NCBI RefSeq assembly: GCF_030144325.1
Contig: NZ_CP126307.1
Span: 3,145,001-3,209,000, forward strand
Reading direction: 5' to 3'
Length of the DNA: 64,000 nt
Source: Bosea vestrisii
Lineage (GTDB): Bacteria; Pseudomonadota; Alphaproteobacteria; Rhizobiales; Beijerinckiaceae
Both the position numbers and the translations under genes were made by a program. Shown here piece by piece: positions 45,011 to 55,328 of the stretch; the first letter of the stretch is position 1; the number at the start of each line of letters is the position of its first letter. The notes under the pieces are model-generated. The model was not told the DNA's origin. It made no database searches and saw only the letters and a program-made list of their open reading frames with translations.

Positions 45011-45628
45011 TTATCGAGACGCGCTGTGATATTCGGGATTGGGTCGCATATCGACCGCCGAGGCGATCCGGTTCGACATGTTGAAGAAGGCGGCGACCGC
45101 CCCAATATCCCAGATGTCGCGCTCGCCGAAGCCGGCCTTGCGCAGGGCTTCCCGGTCTTCCTCCTCGATCTCGTGCGGTGTCTCGGTCAGCTTCACCGAG
45201 AAATCGAGCATGGCGCGATGGCGCGGCGAAAGCTGCGCTGCGCGATAGTTCATCACCATCATCTCGCCGAGGACCGAATCACCGGAGAGCTGCCGCACCG
45301 CCTGGCCATGCGCCGTGAGGCAGTAATAGCAGCGGTTCACGCTGGAGACCGCGACCGCGATCATCTCGCGTTCGAGCTTCGACAGGCCGGACGGCGCCAG
45401 CATCAGGTCATTGTAGAAGGTGGCGAAGGCCTGGAGCTTGGCGTCATCATGCGCATAGGCCAGCAGAACGTTCGGGACATAGCCGAGCTTCTCCTCGCAT
45501 TTGGCGAAATAGGCCTGCATCTCCTGCGACAGCTCGGCCTGCGGCAGCGCGAGCGCCATCACGGCCGGCGGCGCGTCCTGCTTCGCAGGAACTTCGCCCA
45601 CCATCGCTTTGTCATGCTTCTTCGTCAT
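45011..45628 (-). CDS. Alkylhydroperoxidase AhpD-like (peroxidase-related) protein
   Basis: 205 residues with the carboxymuconolactone-decarboxylase fold and the AhpD CxxC pair in NRCYYCLTAHG. Start ATG at 45628 follows AGGAG. Such peroxidase-related enzymes may reduce organic peroxides; the reductant partner is not nearby. Confidence 0.87.
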   Translation of the reverse strand: MTKKHDKAMVGEVPAKQDAPPAVMALALPQAELSQEMQAYFAKCEEKLGYVPNVLLAYAHDDAKLQAFATFYNDLMLAPSGLSKLEREMIAVAVSSVNRCYYCLTAHGQAVRQLSGDSVLGEMMVMNYRAAQLSPRHRAMLDFSVKLTETPHEIEEEDREALRKAGFGERDIWDIGAVAAFFNMSNRIASAVDMRPNPEYHSASR

Positions 45629-45781
45629 CTCTGCACTCCTCGCGCTGCTATCGGCGCAGATCGGCCTGTGCTGCCGCGGCTGCGTCATATTGGTGCAATC
45701 TGGCCGTCGCGATACGACGAAAGTTGCGGCCGCCGGTGAGCTATGTCATCGCTGCGGCAAAATAGCAGGGGGAAGACGACT

Positions 45782-48700
45782 ATGGCCAAGCGGGAAGCGA
45801 ATGCCACGGCTGCAGCCGTGATCGCAATCGAGTCCGCCGCTCGCGAGCTCGGCTCGGCGATGCCAGCGGAATTCCCCAAGCTGCTCTATGGCCGAACCGT
45901 CGCCGAGGATCTCGTCGCTCTGCCGCCGGACCTGCTCGCCCGCGCCGCCGACGCCGCCTACGCCCATCTGAGCTCCCGACGCAAGCCGGGCGAGCCCAAT
46001 CTGCGTTTCCGCGACGAGGCGGTGAAGGAGGATGGGCGCGAGCGCCAGATCACGATCCTCGAGGTCGTCAACGACAACAAGCCGTTCCTGCTCGATTCCA
46101 CCCTCGCCGAACTGGCCGAGCAGGGCTACGAGCCACGTCTCGTCGCCCATCCCATCCTCGCCGTGGTGCGCAAGGACGACGGCACCTTCCAGTCGCTCGC
46201 CGGCGAGGCCTCGGGCCGCGCCGTCGAGGGCACGCGCCGCGAGAGCCTGATCCATATTCATCTCGACCGGATCGACACGGCCGAGGCGCGCGAGCGGCTC
46301 GCCACCGGGCTTGCGCGCGTCTATGTCGATGTCGGGCTCGCCGTCGACGACTGGGCCGCGATGCGCGGCCGCATCACCGAGGTGATCCAGTCCTACCGCG
46401 CCAATCCGCCGCCGCTGCCGGAGGACGAGGTCACCGAGGCGCTGAACTTCCTCGAATGGATCGCCAGCGACAATTTCACCTTGCTCGGCGTGCGCGCCTA
46501 TCGCTTCGCCGGCGGCGACACCGCCGCCGATCCGGTCGATTCCTCCGGCCTCGGCATCCTGCGCGACCCAGATGTGCGGGTGCTGCGCAAGAATCGCGAG
46601 CTTGTGGTGATGACGCCGGAGATTCGCGCCTTCCTGGCCAAGCCCCAGGCGCTGATCATCACCAAGGCCAACGTCAAGAGCCGCGTCCACCGCCGGGTCC
46701 ATCTCGACTATGTCGGGATCAAGCTCTTCACCCCCGATGGCCGGCTCGACGGCGAACTGCGCATCGTCGGCCTTCTGACCTCGAACGCTTATACCGGCAC
46801 CGCCCGCTCCATTCCCTATCTGCGTCTCAAGGTGGCGCGCGTGCTGAAAAGCACCGGATTCGATCCGTCGAGCTATTCCGGCCGCGCGCTCTACAACGTG
46901 CTCGACGCCTTCCCGCGCGACGAGCTCTTCCAGATCGACATCGAGACGCTCGAGCGCTTCGCCCTCGACATCATGCAATTGACCGAGCGGCCACGCATCC
47001 GCGCGCTCGCCCGCGCCGACGAGTTCGACCGTTTCGTCTCGGCGCTCGTCTTCATCCCGAAGGATCGCTACGACACCACGGTGCGCCGCCGCGTCGGTGA
47101 CTTCCTCGCCCGTATCTACCAGGGCCGCGTTTCGGCCGCCTATCCGGCCTATCCGGAAGGTCCGCTCGCCCGCACGCACTACATCATCGGCCGCGACGAG
47201 GGCCGCACCCCCAGGATCGAGCGCGCGACGCTGGAAGCCGGCATCACTGCAATCGTGCGGACCTGGGGCGACAGCCTTAAGGATGCGCTCGACATGCAGA
47301 AGGCCGGTCCAGCGGCTCGGGCCCTGGCCGAGCGCTATGCCGAGGCCTTCGGCGCCGCCTATCGCGAGCGCTACGCCGCCGAGGACGCGCTGATCGACAT
47401 CGACATGCTGCAGAAGCTATCGGAGGAGCGGCCGCGGGCGGTCAATCTCTATCGGCGCGAGGGCGACGGCCCGACCTATGCCAATCTCAAGCTGTTCTCG
47501 CGCGGCGCCCCGATCTCGCTGTCGGAGCGCGTGCCGATGCTGGAGAACATGGGCTTCCGCGTCGTCAACGAGCGCACCTTCAACATCACGCCGCAGCCGA
47601 ACGGTGGCGGCAGTCCCGACATGCGCGTCTGGCTGCATGACATGGCGCTGGAGCGCGCCGGCGGCGGCGAGATCGACATTGAGCACCTCGATCCGACGAT
47701 CGAATCGGCGCTGATGGCGCAGTTCCGCGGCCTCACCGAATCCGACCGCTTCGACCAGCTCGTCCTCGCCGCGGGCCTCGCCTGGCGGGAAGCTGCACTG
47801 CTGCGGGCGCTCGGCCGCTATCTGCGCCAGGTCGGCGCGCCCTATGCGCAGGACTATATCGCCGACGCACTGACCCGCCATGCCGGCATCGCTACAGGAC
47901 TGGTCAAGCTCTTCATCGCCAAGTTCGACCCGCGCTTGTCCGAGAAGAAGCGGACCGAGCAGGTGAAAGCCGAGCGCGAGCGGATCGAAGCCGCGCTCGC
48001 CGACGTCACTAGCCTCGACGAGGACCGCATCCTGCGGCGCTTCGTCAATCTGATCGACGCAGGCCAGCGTACCAACTTCTTCCAGATCGGCCCCGACGGG
48101 CATCCGCGCAGCACGATCTCGTTCAAGTTCGCCTCCGGCCAGGTCGAGGGCATGCCGCTGCCGCGCCCGCTCTACGAGATCTTCGTCTACTCGCCACGGG
48201 TCGAGGGCGTGCACATGCGCTTCGGCAAGGTCGCGCGCGGCGGCCTGCGCTGGTCGGACCGGTCGCAGGATTTCCGCACCGAGGTGCTCGGGCTGGTCAA
48301 GGCGCAGCAGGTCAAGAACGCCGTCATCGTCCCGGTCGGCGCCAAGGGCGGCTTCGTGCCCAAGCATTTGCCGCCGGCGAGCGACCGCCAGGCCTGGCTC
48401 ACCGAGGGCACCGAGAGTTACCGCATCTTCGTGCGCACCTTGCTCGAACTCACCGACAATCTCGACGGCGAGACGGTCGTGCCGCCGCCGGACACCGTCC
48501 GCCATGACGGCGACGACCCTTACCTCGTCGTCGCCGCCGACAAGGGCACCGCGACCTTCTCCGACACCGCCAATGCGCTCTCGGCCGAGAAGCATCACTG
48601 GCTCGGCGATGCTTTCGCCTCGGGCGGCTCGCAGGGCTACGACCACAAGGGCATGGGCATCACCGCCCGCGGCGCCTGGGAGGCGGTGAAGCGCCATTTC

Positions 48701-50620
48701 CGCGAGATCGACGTCGACATCCAGACGACGCCCTTCACCGTCGCCGGCGTCGGCGACATGTCCGGCGACGTCTTCGGCAACGGCATGCTGCTCTCGCCGG
48801 CGATCAAGCTCCTCGCCGCCTTCGACCACCGCGACATCTTCCTCGACCCCGATCCCGACATGGCCAAGAGCCTGGCCGAGCGCCAGCGCATCTTCGCCCT
48901 GCCGCGCTCGTCCTGGGCCGACTATGACAAGTCGCTGATCTCCAAGGGCGGCGGCATTTTCTCGCGCCAGGCCAAGAGCATCGCGCTCTCGGCCGAGGTG
49001 CGACAGGCGCTCGACTTCGACAAGGCGCAGGTCACGCCGGCCGAATTGATGACGGCGATCCTGAAGGCGCCCGTCGATCTGCTCTGGTTCGGCGGCATCG
49101 GCACCTATATCCGCGCTGGCGACGAGAGCGACGCCCAGGTCGGCGATCGCGCCAATGACGCGATCCGCGTCTCCGGCGCCGATCTGCGCGCCAAGGTGAT
49201 CGGCGAGGGCGCCAATCTCGGCGCGACCCAGCGCGGCCGTATCGAGGCGGCGCGCCAGGGCGTGCGCCTCAACACCGACGCAATCGACAATTCCGCCGGC
49301 GTCAACACCTCCGACGTCGAGGTCAACATCAAGATCGCACTCGCCGATCCCGTCCGCGACGGCCGCCTGCCCGAGAAGAAGCGCAACGCACTGCTGGCGC
49401 AGATGACCGACGAGGTCGGCCTGCTCGTCCTGCGCAACAACTATCTGCAGAGCCTGGCGCTCTCGCTGACGGAGGCGCAGGGCATCCAGGCGACGCCGCA
49501 TCTGCGTCGGCTGATGGTGCAGCTCGAAGAGGACGGCCGGCTCGACCGCAGCGTCGAGTACCTGCCGTCAGACGCGGTGCTCATCGAGCGCGAGAAACGT
49601 GGCGAGGGTCTGACCCGGCCGGAACTCGCGGTCCTGCTCGCCTATGCCAAGCTCGCTTTGCACGACGCGCTGCTCGAATCGGCCATTCCCGACGATCCCT
49701 ATCTGAAGAGCGAGCTCGTCCGCTATTTCCCGCAACCGCTGCGCGAGGGCTATGGCGCCGAGATCGCCGGCCACAAGCTGCGCCGCGAGATCGTCGCGAC
49801 CCAGCTTGCCAACGCCATCATCAATCGCGGCGGCCCGGCCATCGTCTCGACGCTGGCCGACCAAACCCGCGCCGAGGCTCCGGCGATCGCCGCAGCCTAC
49901 GCCGTCGCCCGCGATTCCTTCGACCTGATCGCGCTGAACGGCACCATCGACGCGCTCGACGCCAAGCTGCCGGGCAAGACCCAGACCGGGCTCTACGCTG
50001 CCGCGCAGGAGCTAGTCGTCGACCGGATGCGCTGGTTCCTGCGCCGCGGTGTCGCCACGCCCGGCGCGATCGAGCAGACCGTGGCACACTATGCCAAGGG
50101 CGTTACGGCGCTGGAGGGTGCGTTGGCCGAGCTGCTGCCGGAGGCAGCGGCCCAGGCGCGCACCGCCCGCATCGCCGCGCTGACGGCCGAAGGTGTGCCC
50201 GAGCCGCTGGCGGTGCGCGTCGCCAGCCTGCCCTGGCTCGCCGAAGCGACCGACATCGTCGACATCGCCAGTCGCACCAAACGCGACATCGTCGAAGTCG
50301 CCCGAATTCATTTCGGCGCCGATTCGGTCTTCGGCTTTTCGACGCTGATGTCGGCGGCCGCTGCTGTACCGGCGACAGACGACTACGAGCGCCTGGCGCG
50401 TCAGCGCGCGGTCGAGACGCTCACCGACGCCCATGCCGGGCTGACTCAGGAGATCGCCACCGGCAAATCCGGCCCGGACGCGCTGAAGGACTGGCTGGCG
50501 GAGCGCGGCGCCGACGCCGAACGCACCCGCGCCACCGTTTCAGCCATTGCCATGTCCGGCCTCTCCCTGCCAAAGCTGATGGTGGCGGCCGGCATGCTGG
50601 CCGATCTGCCGCGCCGATAA
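45782..50620 (+). CDS. gdhB: NAD-specific glutamate dehydrogenase (large, GDH180 class)
   Basis: 1612-residue enzyme that oxidatively deaminates glutamate to 2-oxoglutarate. The N-terminal half is the ACT-like regulatory region; the catalytic core includes RGGLRWSDR, the active-site Lys in PVGAKGGFV and the nucleotide-binding GVGDMSGDVFGNG. The start MAKREAN at 45782 follows GGGGGAAG. This class is common in Alphaproteobacteria and allows use of glutamate as carbon source. The symbol is tentative. Confidence 0.95.
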   Translation: MAKREANATAAAVIAIESAARELGSAMPAEFPKLLYGRTVAEDLVALPPDLLARAADAAYAHLSSRRKPGEPNLRFRDEAVKEDGRERQITILEVVNDNKPFLLDSTLAELAEQGYEPRLVAHPILAVVRKDDGTFQSLAGEASGRAVEGTRRESLIHIHLDRIDTAEARERLATGLARVYVDVGLAVDDWAAMRGRITEVIQSYRANPPPLPEDEVTEALNFLEWIASDNFTLLGVRAYRFAGGDTAADPVDSSGLGILRDPDVRVLRKNRELVVMTPEIRAFLAKPQALIITKANVKSRVHRRVHLDYVGIKLFTPDGRLDGELRIVGLLTSNAYTGTARSIPYLRLKVARVLKSTGFDPSSYSGRALYNVLDAFPRDELFQIDIETLERFALDIMQLTERPRIRALARADEFDRFVSALVFIPKDRYDTTVRRRVGDFLARIYQGRVSAAYPAYPEGPLARTHYIIGRDEGRTPRIERATLEAGITAIVRTWGDSLKDALDMQKAGPAARALAERYAEAFGAAYRERYAAEDALIDIDMLQKLSEERPRAVNLYRREGDGPTYANLKLFSRGAPISLSERVPMLENMGFRVVNERTFNITPQPNGGGSPDMRVWLHDMALERAGGGEIDIEHLDPTIESALMAQFRGLTESDRFDQLVLAAGLAWREAALLRALGRYLRQVGAPYAQDYIADALTRHAGIATGLVKLFIAKFDPRLSEKKRTEQVKAERERIEAALADVTSLDEDRILRRFVNLIDAGQRTNFFQIGPDGHPRSTISFKFASGQVEGMPLPRPLYEIFVYSPRVEGVHMRFGKVARGGLRWSDRSQDFRTEVLGLVKAQQVKNAVIVPVGAKGGFVPKHLPPASDRQAWLTEGTESYRIFVRTLLELTDNLDGETVVPPPDTVRHDGDDPYLVVAADKGTATFSDTANALSAEKHHWLGDAFASGGSQGYDHKGMGITARGAWEAVKRHFREIDVDIQTTPFTVAGVGDMSGDVFGNGMLLSPAIKLLAAFDHRDIFLDPDPDMAKSLAERQRIFALPRSSWADYDKSLISKGGGIFSRQAKSIALSAEVRQALDFDKAQVTPAELMTAILKAPVDLLWFGGIGTYIRAGDESDAQVGDRANDAIRVSGADLRAKVIGEGANLGATQRGRIEAARQGVRLNTDAIDNSAGVNTSDVEVNIKIALADPVRDGRLPEKKRNALLAQMTDEVGLLVLRNNYLQSLALSLTEAQGIQATPHLRRLMVQLEEDGRLDRSVEYLPSDAVLIEREKRGEGLTRPELAVLLAYAKLALHDALLESAIPDDPYLKSELVRYFPQPLREGYGAEIAGHKLRREIVATQLANAIINRGGPAIVSTLADQTRAEAPAIAAAYAVARDSFDLIALNGTIDALDAKLPGKTQTGLYAAAQELVVDRMRWFLRRGVATPGAIEQTVAHYAKGVTALEGALAELLPEAAAQARTARIAALTAEGVPEPLAVRVASLPWLAEATDIVDIASRTKRDIVEVARIHFGADSVFGFSTLMSAAAAVPATDDYERLARQRAVETLTDAHAGLTQEIATGKSGPDALKDWLAERGADAERTRATVSAIAMSGLSLPKLMVAAGMLADLPRR

Positions 50621-50639
50621 GGCCAAGGAGAGAGTTGGC

Positions 50640-50849
50640 ATGAGCCCCGAAGACGAGAACACGGTGCCGGCGGCGACGCGGATCGACCCGAAACTGCTGG
50701 AGATCCTCGTCTGCCCGGTGACCAAGGCAACGCTCGAATACGACGCCGCCCGCCAGGAGTTGATCAGCCGCGCCGCGAAGCTCGCCTATCCGATCCGCGA
50801 TGGCATCCCGATCATGCTGCCGGAAGAGGCGCGGCAACTCGAAGGGTAG
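50640..50849 (+). CDS. Trm112 family protein
   Basis: 69-residue zinc-ribbon-like protein related to eukaryotic Trm112 and bacterial YcaR: LLEILVCPVTKATLEY and YPIRDGIPIML. Only one Cys remains, so zinc binding is not evident. Family members often activate methyltransferases. It follows the dehydrogenase by 19 bases. Confidence 0.87.
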   Translation: MSPEDENTVPAATRIDPKLLEILVCPVTKATLEYDAARQELISRAAKLAYPIRDGIPIMLPEEARQLEG

Positions 50850-50864
50850 TACCGAAAATCGCGC

Positions 50865-50903
50865 GCCCTACTTGGGCTGACCCAAGTATGATTCAGGTAG
50901 GGC
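50865..50903. repeat. Alternative-hairpin sequence after trm112
   Basis: TACTTGGG/CCCAAGTA (50869-50888, loop CTGA) and GCCCTAC/GTAGGGC (50865-50871 with 50897-50903) are mutually exclusive for three bases. No T-run follows. It could be an mRNA 3' end or a repeat. The remaining gap to 50993 shows nothing else. Confidence 0.4.
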
Positions 50904-50992
50904 GACGGGAAGCTTGACCCGCGCTATCGAGAACAGCTGGGCGTGACTCGGTATGGCCGGGTCTGACTCTGGATCATGGTGACGGGTAAGGC

Positions 50993-52246
50993 CTACAGCA
51001 TCTCGCCCTTCAGCAAGCGCGGCGTTGGCCCAGCCAGGCCGGCCGCCTCACGAATGAAGAAGCGCTTCAGTCCCGGCATGCGCTCGACCAGGCCGAGGCC
51101 GAGATCGCGAACCAGCCTGAGCGGCGTCGAATCGTTTGAGAACAGCCGGTTGAGCCCGTCGGTGACGACGCCCATGGCGACCGTGTCGAAGCGCCGGCCT
51201 TTCTCATAGTCTTCCAGCACATCGAAGCTGCCGACATCGAGGCCGAGCCGAGCGGCATCGACAAGCGCCTCGGCGAGGGCAGCGACGTCCTTCAGTCCGA
51301 GATTGAGCCCCTGGCCAGCGATCGGATGGATGACATGGGCGGCATCGCCGAGCAGCGCCAGCCGCTCGCCGACAAAGCGACGCGCCACGCCGAAGGACAA
51401 GGGATAGGCGCCCGGGCGGCTTTCCAGTGTGATCTCGCCGAGTTCGAGGCCGAAACGGCGCTCGACTTCGAGGAGGAGGTCGCTATCGTCGAGCGCCAGC
51501 AGCGCCGCGACGTTGTCGCTCGCTTCCGTCCAGACGATGGAGGAGCGATGGCCGAGCTTGCCGCCATCGGCCAGCGGCAGGATCGCGAAGGGGCCGGACG
51601 GCAGGAAATGCTCGACTGCCCGTCCCTCATGCGGCCGCTCGTGGCCGATGGTCGCGACGATCCCCGATTGCGGATAGGACCAGCCGACCCAGCCTATGCC
51701 GGCCTGCTCGCGGAGCTTGGAACGCGCCCCGTCCGCCGCGACCAGCAAGGCGCAATCAAGGCTCTCGCCACCCGTGAAGGACACCGCTGCTGCGCCGTCT
51801 TCATCCACCGTGCCGGAACGGACACCCTCCGCCCGCAGCTCGACGCCATTTGCCCGCGCGACCTGGAGCAGCGCCGCCATCAACGCGCCGTTCTCGACCA
51901 TATGGGCGAAGGGTTGGCCGGGTTCGACCTCGCCGTCGAAACTCAGGAAAACCGGACGCACCAGATCGGAGGTGCGGCTGTCGGTGATCACCATCTCGGT
52001 CATCGGCGTGGATGCTGCCTCCACCAGACGCCAGACGCCGAGCGCCTCCAGCATGTTGCGCGCAGCCGCTGCGACCGCATAGGCGCGGCTGTCGGCTCGC
52101 ACCGGCCCGGCCAAGGCCGGATCCGCGATGATGATGCGGAAGCTCTCGCCCAGCGCCTGCTTCAGCGCTACCGCCAGCGTCAGCCCGGCGACGCCGCCGC
52201 CGGCGATGACGATACACCGGCTCGCGCTTTCTGGACTTTGCATCAT
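50993..52246 (-). CDS. FAD-dependent ubiquinone biosynthesis hydroxylase (UbiH/UbiF family)
   Basis: 417-residue flavoprotein monooxygenase. FAD-binding GGGVAGLTLA near the N terminus, the middle DG motif (AADGARSKLR) and the second FAD motif GDAAHVIHPIAGQGLNLGLKD. Which ring position it hydroxylates cannot be read from sequence. Start at 52246 follows GAGGAAGG. Confidence 0.9.
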   Translation of the reverse strand: MMQSPESASRCIVIAGGGVAGLTLAVALKQALGESFRIIIADPALAGPVRADSRAYAVAAAARNMLEALGVWRLVEAASTPMTEMVITDSRTSDLVRPVFLSFDGEVEPGQPFAHMVENGALMAALLQVARANGVELRAEGVRSGTVDEDGAAAVSFTGGESLDCALLVAADGARSKLREQAGIGWVGWSYPQSGIVATIGHERPHEGRAVEHFLPSGPFAILPLADGGKLGHRSSIVWTEASDNVAALLALDDSDLLLEVERRFGLELGEITLESRPGAYPLSFGVARRFVGERLALLGDAAHVIHPIAGQGLNLGLKDVAALAEALVDAARLGLDVGSFDVLEDYEKGRRFDTVAMGVVTDGLNRLFSNDSTPLRLVRDLGLGLVERMPGLKRFFIREAAGLAGPTPRLLKGEML

Positions 52247-52359
52247 GGCCTTCCTCGCATCGCGCCGCTTGACGCCGCCGGATCGCTCGTTGCTGATGCT
52301 TCCCGTCTTGCCCATAGCCGGCCCGGGCCGCAAGCCCGCGCCGAGCCGGTTTCCTGCCG

Positions 52360-53226
52360 ATGAACCAAGCCGCGAACACACTGCTCCCGATTTTCGATCT
52401 CGAATCGCTCGGACACAACCGGTTCCAGGGTCGCAGCCCCGACAATGGCTGGACCCGCGTCTTCGGCGGCCAGGTGATCGGCCAAGCGCTCTATGCCGCC
52501 TGCAAGACGGTGGAGGAGCGCCAACCCCATTCGCTGCATGCCTATTTCATGTTGCCGGGCGATCCGACAATTCCGATCGTCTATGAGGTCGAGCGGCTGC
52601 GCGACGGCGGCTCGTTCTCGACGCGGCGCGTGCTGGCACTGCAAAAGGACGCCGCGATCTTCGCGATGTCGGCTTCCTTCCAGATCGCCGAGCCCGGCTA
52701 TGACCACCAGATGCTGATGCCGATGGTACCAACGCCCGATGAGCTGCCCGATCGCGACGGCATGGAGCGCGACGTTCTCCCGCACATGCCCGAGGCGGTG
52801 CGTGCCTATTACCGGCGCGAGCGGCCGATCGACATCCGCCCCGTCGAGTTGAGCCGCTACGCTGCGGACGCTCCGCGGGAACCTAAATTCAATGTCTGGG
52901 TCAAGGCTGCGCAGAAGCTGCCGGACGAGCCGGCGCTGCATCAGAGCGTGCTCGCTTACGCCTCCGACCTGCTGCTGCTCGATTCCAGCCTGGTTACTCA
53001 TGGCACCAGCGTCTTCGATCGACGCATCCAGAGCGCCAGCCTCGACCATGCGCTCTGGTTCCACCGCCCCTTCCGCGCCGATGAATGGTTGCTCTACGCC
53101 CAGGACAGCCCCTCGGCCTCGGGTGCGCGCGGCTTCTCACGCGGGCTGATCTTCGATCGAGAGGGGCATCTCGTCGCCTCGGTCGCGCAGGAAGGCCTGA
53201 TCCGGCCGCGCCCAGACCGCGCCTGA
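52360..53226 (+). CDS. tesB: Acyl-CoA thioesterase II (TesB)
   Basis: 288 residues, double hot-dog fold. Conserved VFGGQVIGQAL, HSLHAYFMLPGD and the C-terminal SLDHALWFHRP are diagnostic, with Asp/Thr/Gln catalytic residues kept. Divergent from the hydroxylase; lies before glnK-amtB as in other Rhizobiales. Confidence 0.94.
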   Translation: MNQAANTLLPIFDLESLGHNRFQGRSPDNGWTRVFGGQVIGQALYAACKTVEERQPHSLHAYFMLPGDPTIPIVYEVERLRDGGSFSTRRVLALQKDAAIFAMSASFQIAEPGYDHQMLMPMVPTPDELPDRDGMERDVLPHMPEAVRAYYRRERPIDIRPVELSRYAADAPREPKFNVWVKAAQKLPDEPALHQSVLAYASDLLLLDSSLVTHGTSVFDRRIQSASLDHALWFHRPFRADEWLLYAQDSPSASGARGFSRGLIFDREGHLVASVAQEGLIRPRPDRA

Positions 53227-53343
53227 GCAGGCAGCCGCCTGCTTTCACGGCATCTGCCTAAATATTAGCCATTCCGGCTCGCTGAGCGCCGCCTGATCAT
53301 GGCGGAATCGCGGCATTGCCCGCTCGCGCGCCACATCTTCCGG

Positions 53344-53360
53344 TTGGCACGGGCCTTGAT
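53344..53360 (+). promoter_or_regulatory. Sigma-54 promoter of glnK-amtB (candidate)
   Basis: TTGGCACGGGCCTTGAT matches the sigma-54 consensus TTGGCACG-N4-TTGCT except GA for GC at -12. GG and GA are separated by ten bases as required. It lies about 100 bases upstream of glnK, where nitrogen-controlled promoters are expected. No clear NtrC sites seen in the rest of the 230-base gap. Confidence 0.5.
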
Positions 53361-53457
53361 AGGTTCACCCCGACGCGCCTGTCTTGAAAGGGCGCGAGAG
53401 GCGCAACGACGTCGCTTGGACCGCGGTCCGGCGCGCACAAGCGGGGGTAAGCCAGCC

Positions 53458-53796
53458 ATGAAGATCGTGATGGCTATCATCAAGCCGTTCAAGCTGGAGG
53501 AGGTGCGCGACGGGCTCACCGCCATCGGCGTGCACGGGCTGACAGTGACCGAAGTCAAAGGCTATGGCCGTCAGAAGGGCCATACCGAGATCTATCGCGG
53601 CGCCGAATACGCCGTGAGCTTCCTGCCGAAGATCAAGATCGAAGTCGCCGTCACCGACGATCTCGTCGCCAAGGTGATCGAGGCGATCACCGCCGCCGCC
53701 CGCACCGGCCAGATCGGCGATGGCAAGATCTTCGTTTCGTCGATCGAGAAGGCCGTGCGCATCCGCACCGGCGAGACCGACGGCGACGCCCTCTGA
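53458..53796 (+). CDS. glnK: Nitrogen regulatory protein P-II (GlnK/GlnB family)
   Basis: 112-residue trimeric signal protein that senses 2-oxoglutarate and ATP. The T-loop has the uridylylation Tyr in EIYRGAEY (Tyr51 region), and the B loop TGQIGDGKIF. Immediately precedes amtB (27-base gap), so GlnK likely blocks AmtB when nitrogen is ample. Confidence 0.95.
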   Translation: MKIVMAIIKPFKLEEVRDGLTAIGVHGLTVTEVKGYGRQKGHTEIYRGAEYAVSFLPKIKIEVAVTDDLVAKVIEAITAAARTGQIGDGKIFVSSIEKAVRIRTGETDGDAL

Positions 53797-53822
53797 TCCC
53801 CGACCTTCCCAGGAGTTTCACG

Positions 53823-55301
53823 ATGAACAACAAGACCCTTAACCGGGCCGGGCTGGTCGGGCTGGCCTTCGCCGCCATGGCCGGCGCCGCACTGGCTCAA
53901 GCCCCGGCCGCGCCGCCCGCCCCCGTGCCCAACAAGGGCGACGTCGCCTTCATGATGAGCTCGACGATCCTCGTCCTGCTGATGACCGTGCCGGGCCTCG
54001 CTTTGTTCTATGGCGGCCTCGTCCGCTCCAAGAACATGCTCTCGGTGCTGACCCAGGTCTTCGCCATCGTCTGCATCGTTTCGCTGATGTGGATCATCTT
54101 CGGCTACTCGCTCGCCTTCACCAATGGCGGCGGCCTCAACGACTTCGTCGGCGGCTTCTCCAAGGCCTTCCTGCGCGGCGTCGACGGCAACTCGACCGCC
54201 GCGACCTTCTCCAACGGCGTCGTCATCCCGGAATATGTCTACATCGCCTTCCAGATGACCTTCGCCTGCATCACGCCGGCCCTCATCGTCGGCGCCTTCG
54301 CCGAGCGCATGAAGTTCTCGGCGCTGCTGCTCTTCATCGTGCTCTGGGTCACCTTCATCTATTTCCCGATGGCCCACATGGTCTGGTACTGGGGCGGGCC
54401 TGACGCGGTCGGCAATGCCGCCAAGGCGCTCGCCGAGGCCGGCGCGGACGGCAAGGTCGCGGCCCAGGCGGCGCTCGACGCGGTCAACGCCGATGCCGGC
54501 ATGCTGTTCAAATGGGGCGCGCTCGACTTCGCCGGCGGCACTGTGGTGCACATCAATGCCGGCATCGCGGGCCTGGTCGGCTGCGTGCTGATCGGCAAGC
54601 GCATCGGCTTCGGCCGTGAGCTGATGGCTCCGCACTCGCTGACCATGACGCTGATCGGCGCCGCCCTGCTCTGGGTCGGCTGGTTCGGCTTCAATGCCGG
54701 CTCCAATCTTGAAGCCAACGGCACCGCCGGACTCGCCATGATCAACACCTTCGTCGCCACCGCGGCGGCGGCGGTCGCCTGGCTGTTCGTCGAATGGGCG
54801 GTCAAGGGCAAGCCTTCCATGCTCGGCATGGTCTCGGGTGCCGTTGCCGGCCTCGTCGCGATCACCCCGGCGGCAGGCTTTGCCGGGCCGATGGGCTCGA
54901 TCGTGCTCGGCCTCGTCGCCGGTGCGGTCTGCTTCGTCTTCTGCTCGACGGTGAAGAACGCGCTCGGCTACGACGACTCGCTCGACGTCTTCGGCATCCA
55001 CTGCATCGGCGGCATCATCGGCGCGCTCGGCACCGGCATCCTGGTCAACCAGGCGCTTGGCGGCGGCGGCATCCCCGACTACGCCACCAAGCCCGGCGAG
55101 CTCGTCACCGCGACCTACGAATTCGGAACCGCCTTCATGGCCCAGCTCAAGGCGGTGCTGTTCACCCTCGTGTTCAGCGGCGTCGGCTCGGCGATCCTCT
55201 ACAAGATCGTCGATGTGATCGTCGGCCTGCGCGTCCCGGCCGACCAGGAGCGCGAAGGCCTCGACATCGCCGAACATGGTGAGCGCGCCTATCACGACTG
55301 A
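53823..55301 (+). CDS. amtB: Ammonium transporter AmtB
   Basis: 492 residues with a cleavable N-terminal signal (ending ALAQ), eleven membrane helices, and the twin His of the pore in VVHINAG and FGIHCIGG. A short acidic loop after helix five is longer than usual. Translation follows glnK directly. Terminator after it at 55329. Confidence 0.95.
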   Translation: MNNKTLNRAGLVGLAFAAMAGAALAQAPAAPPAPVPNKGDVAFMMSSTILVLLMTVPGLALFYGGLVRSKNMLSVLTQVFAIVCIVSLMWIIFGYSLAFTNGGGLNDFVGGFSKAFLRGVDGNSTAATFSNGVVIPEYVYIAFQMTFACITPALIVGAFAERMKFSALLLFIVLWVTFIYFPMAHMVWYWGGPDAVGNAAKALAEAGADGKVAAQAALDAVNADAGMLFKWGALDFAGGTVVHINAGIAGLVGCVLIGKRIGFGRELMAPHSLTMTLIGAALLWVGWFGFNAGSNLEANGTAGLAMINTFVATAAAAVAWLFVEWAVKGKPSMLGMVSGAVAGLVAITPAAGFAGPMGSIVLGLVAGAVCFVFCSTVKNALGYDDSLDVFGIHCIGGIIGALGTGILVNQALGGGGIPDYATKPGELVTATYEFGTAFMAQLKAVLFTLVFSGVGSAILYKIVDVIVGLRVPADQEREGLDIAEHGERAYHD

Positions 55302-55328
55302 GCGCGGGCTTATCTCACTTACATCATC

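Noticed and set aside
47417..49501. A 694-codon frame antisense to the NAD-glutamate dehydrogenase gene
   Set aside because: No motif, biased composition and complete overlap with a clear enzyme gene.
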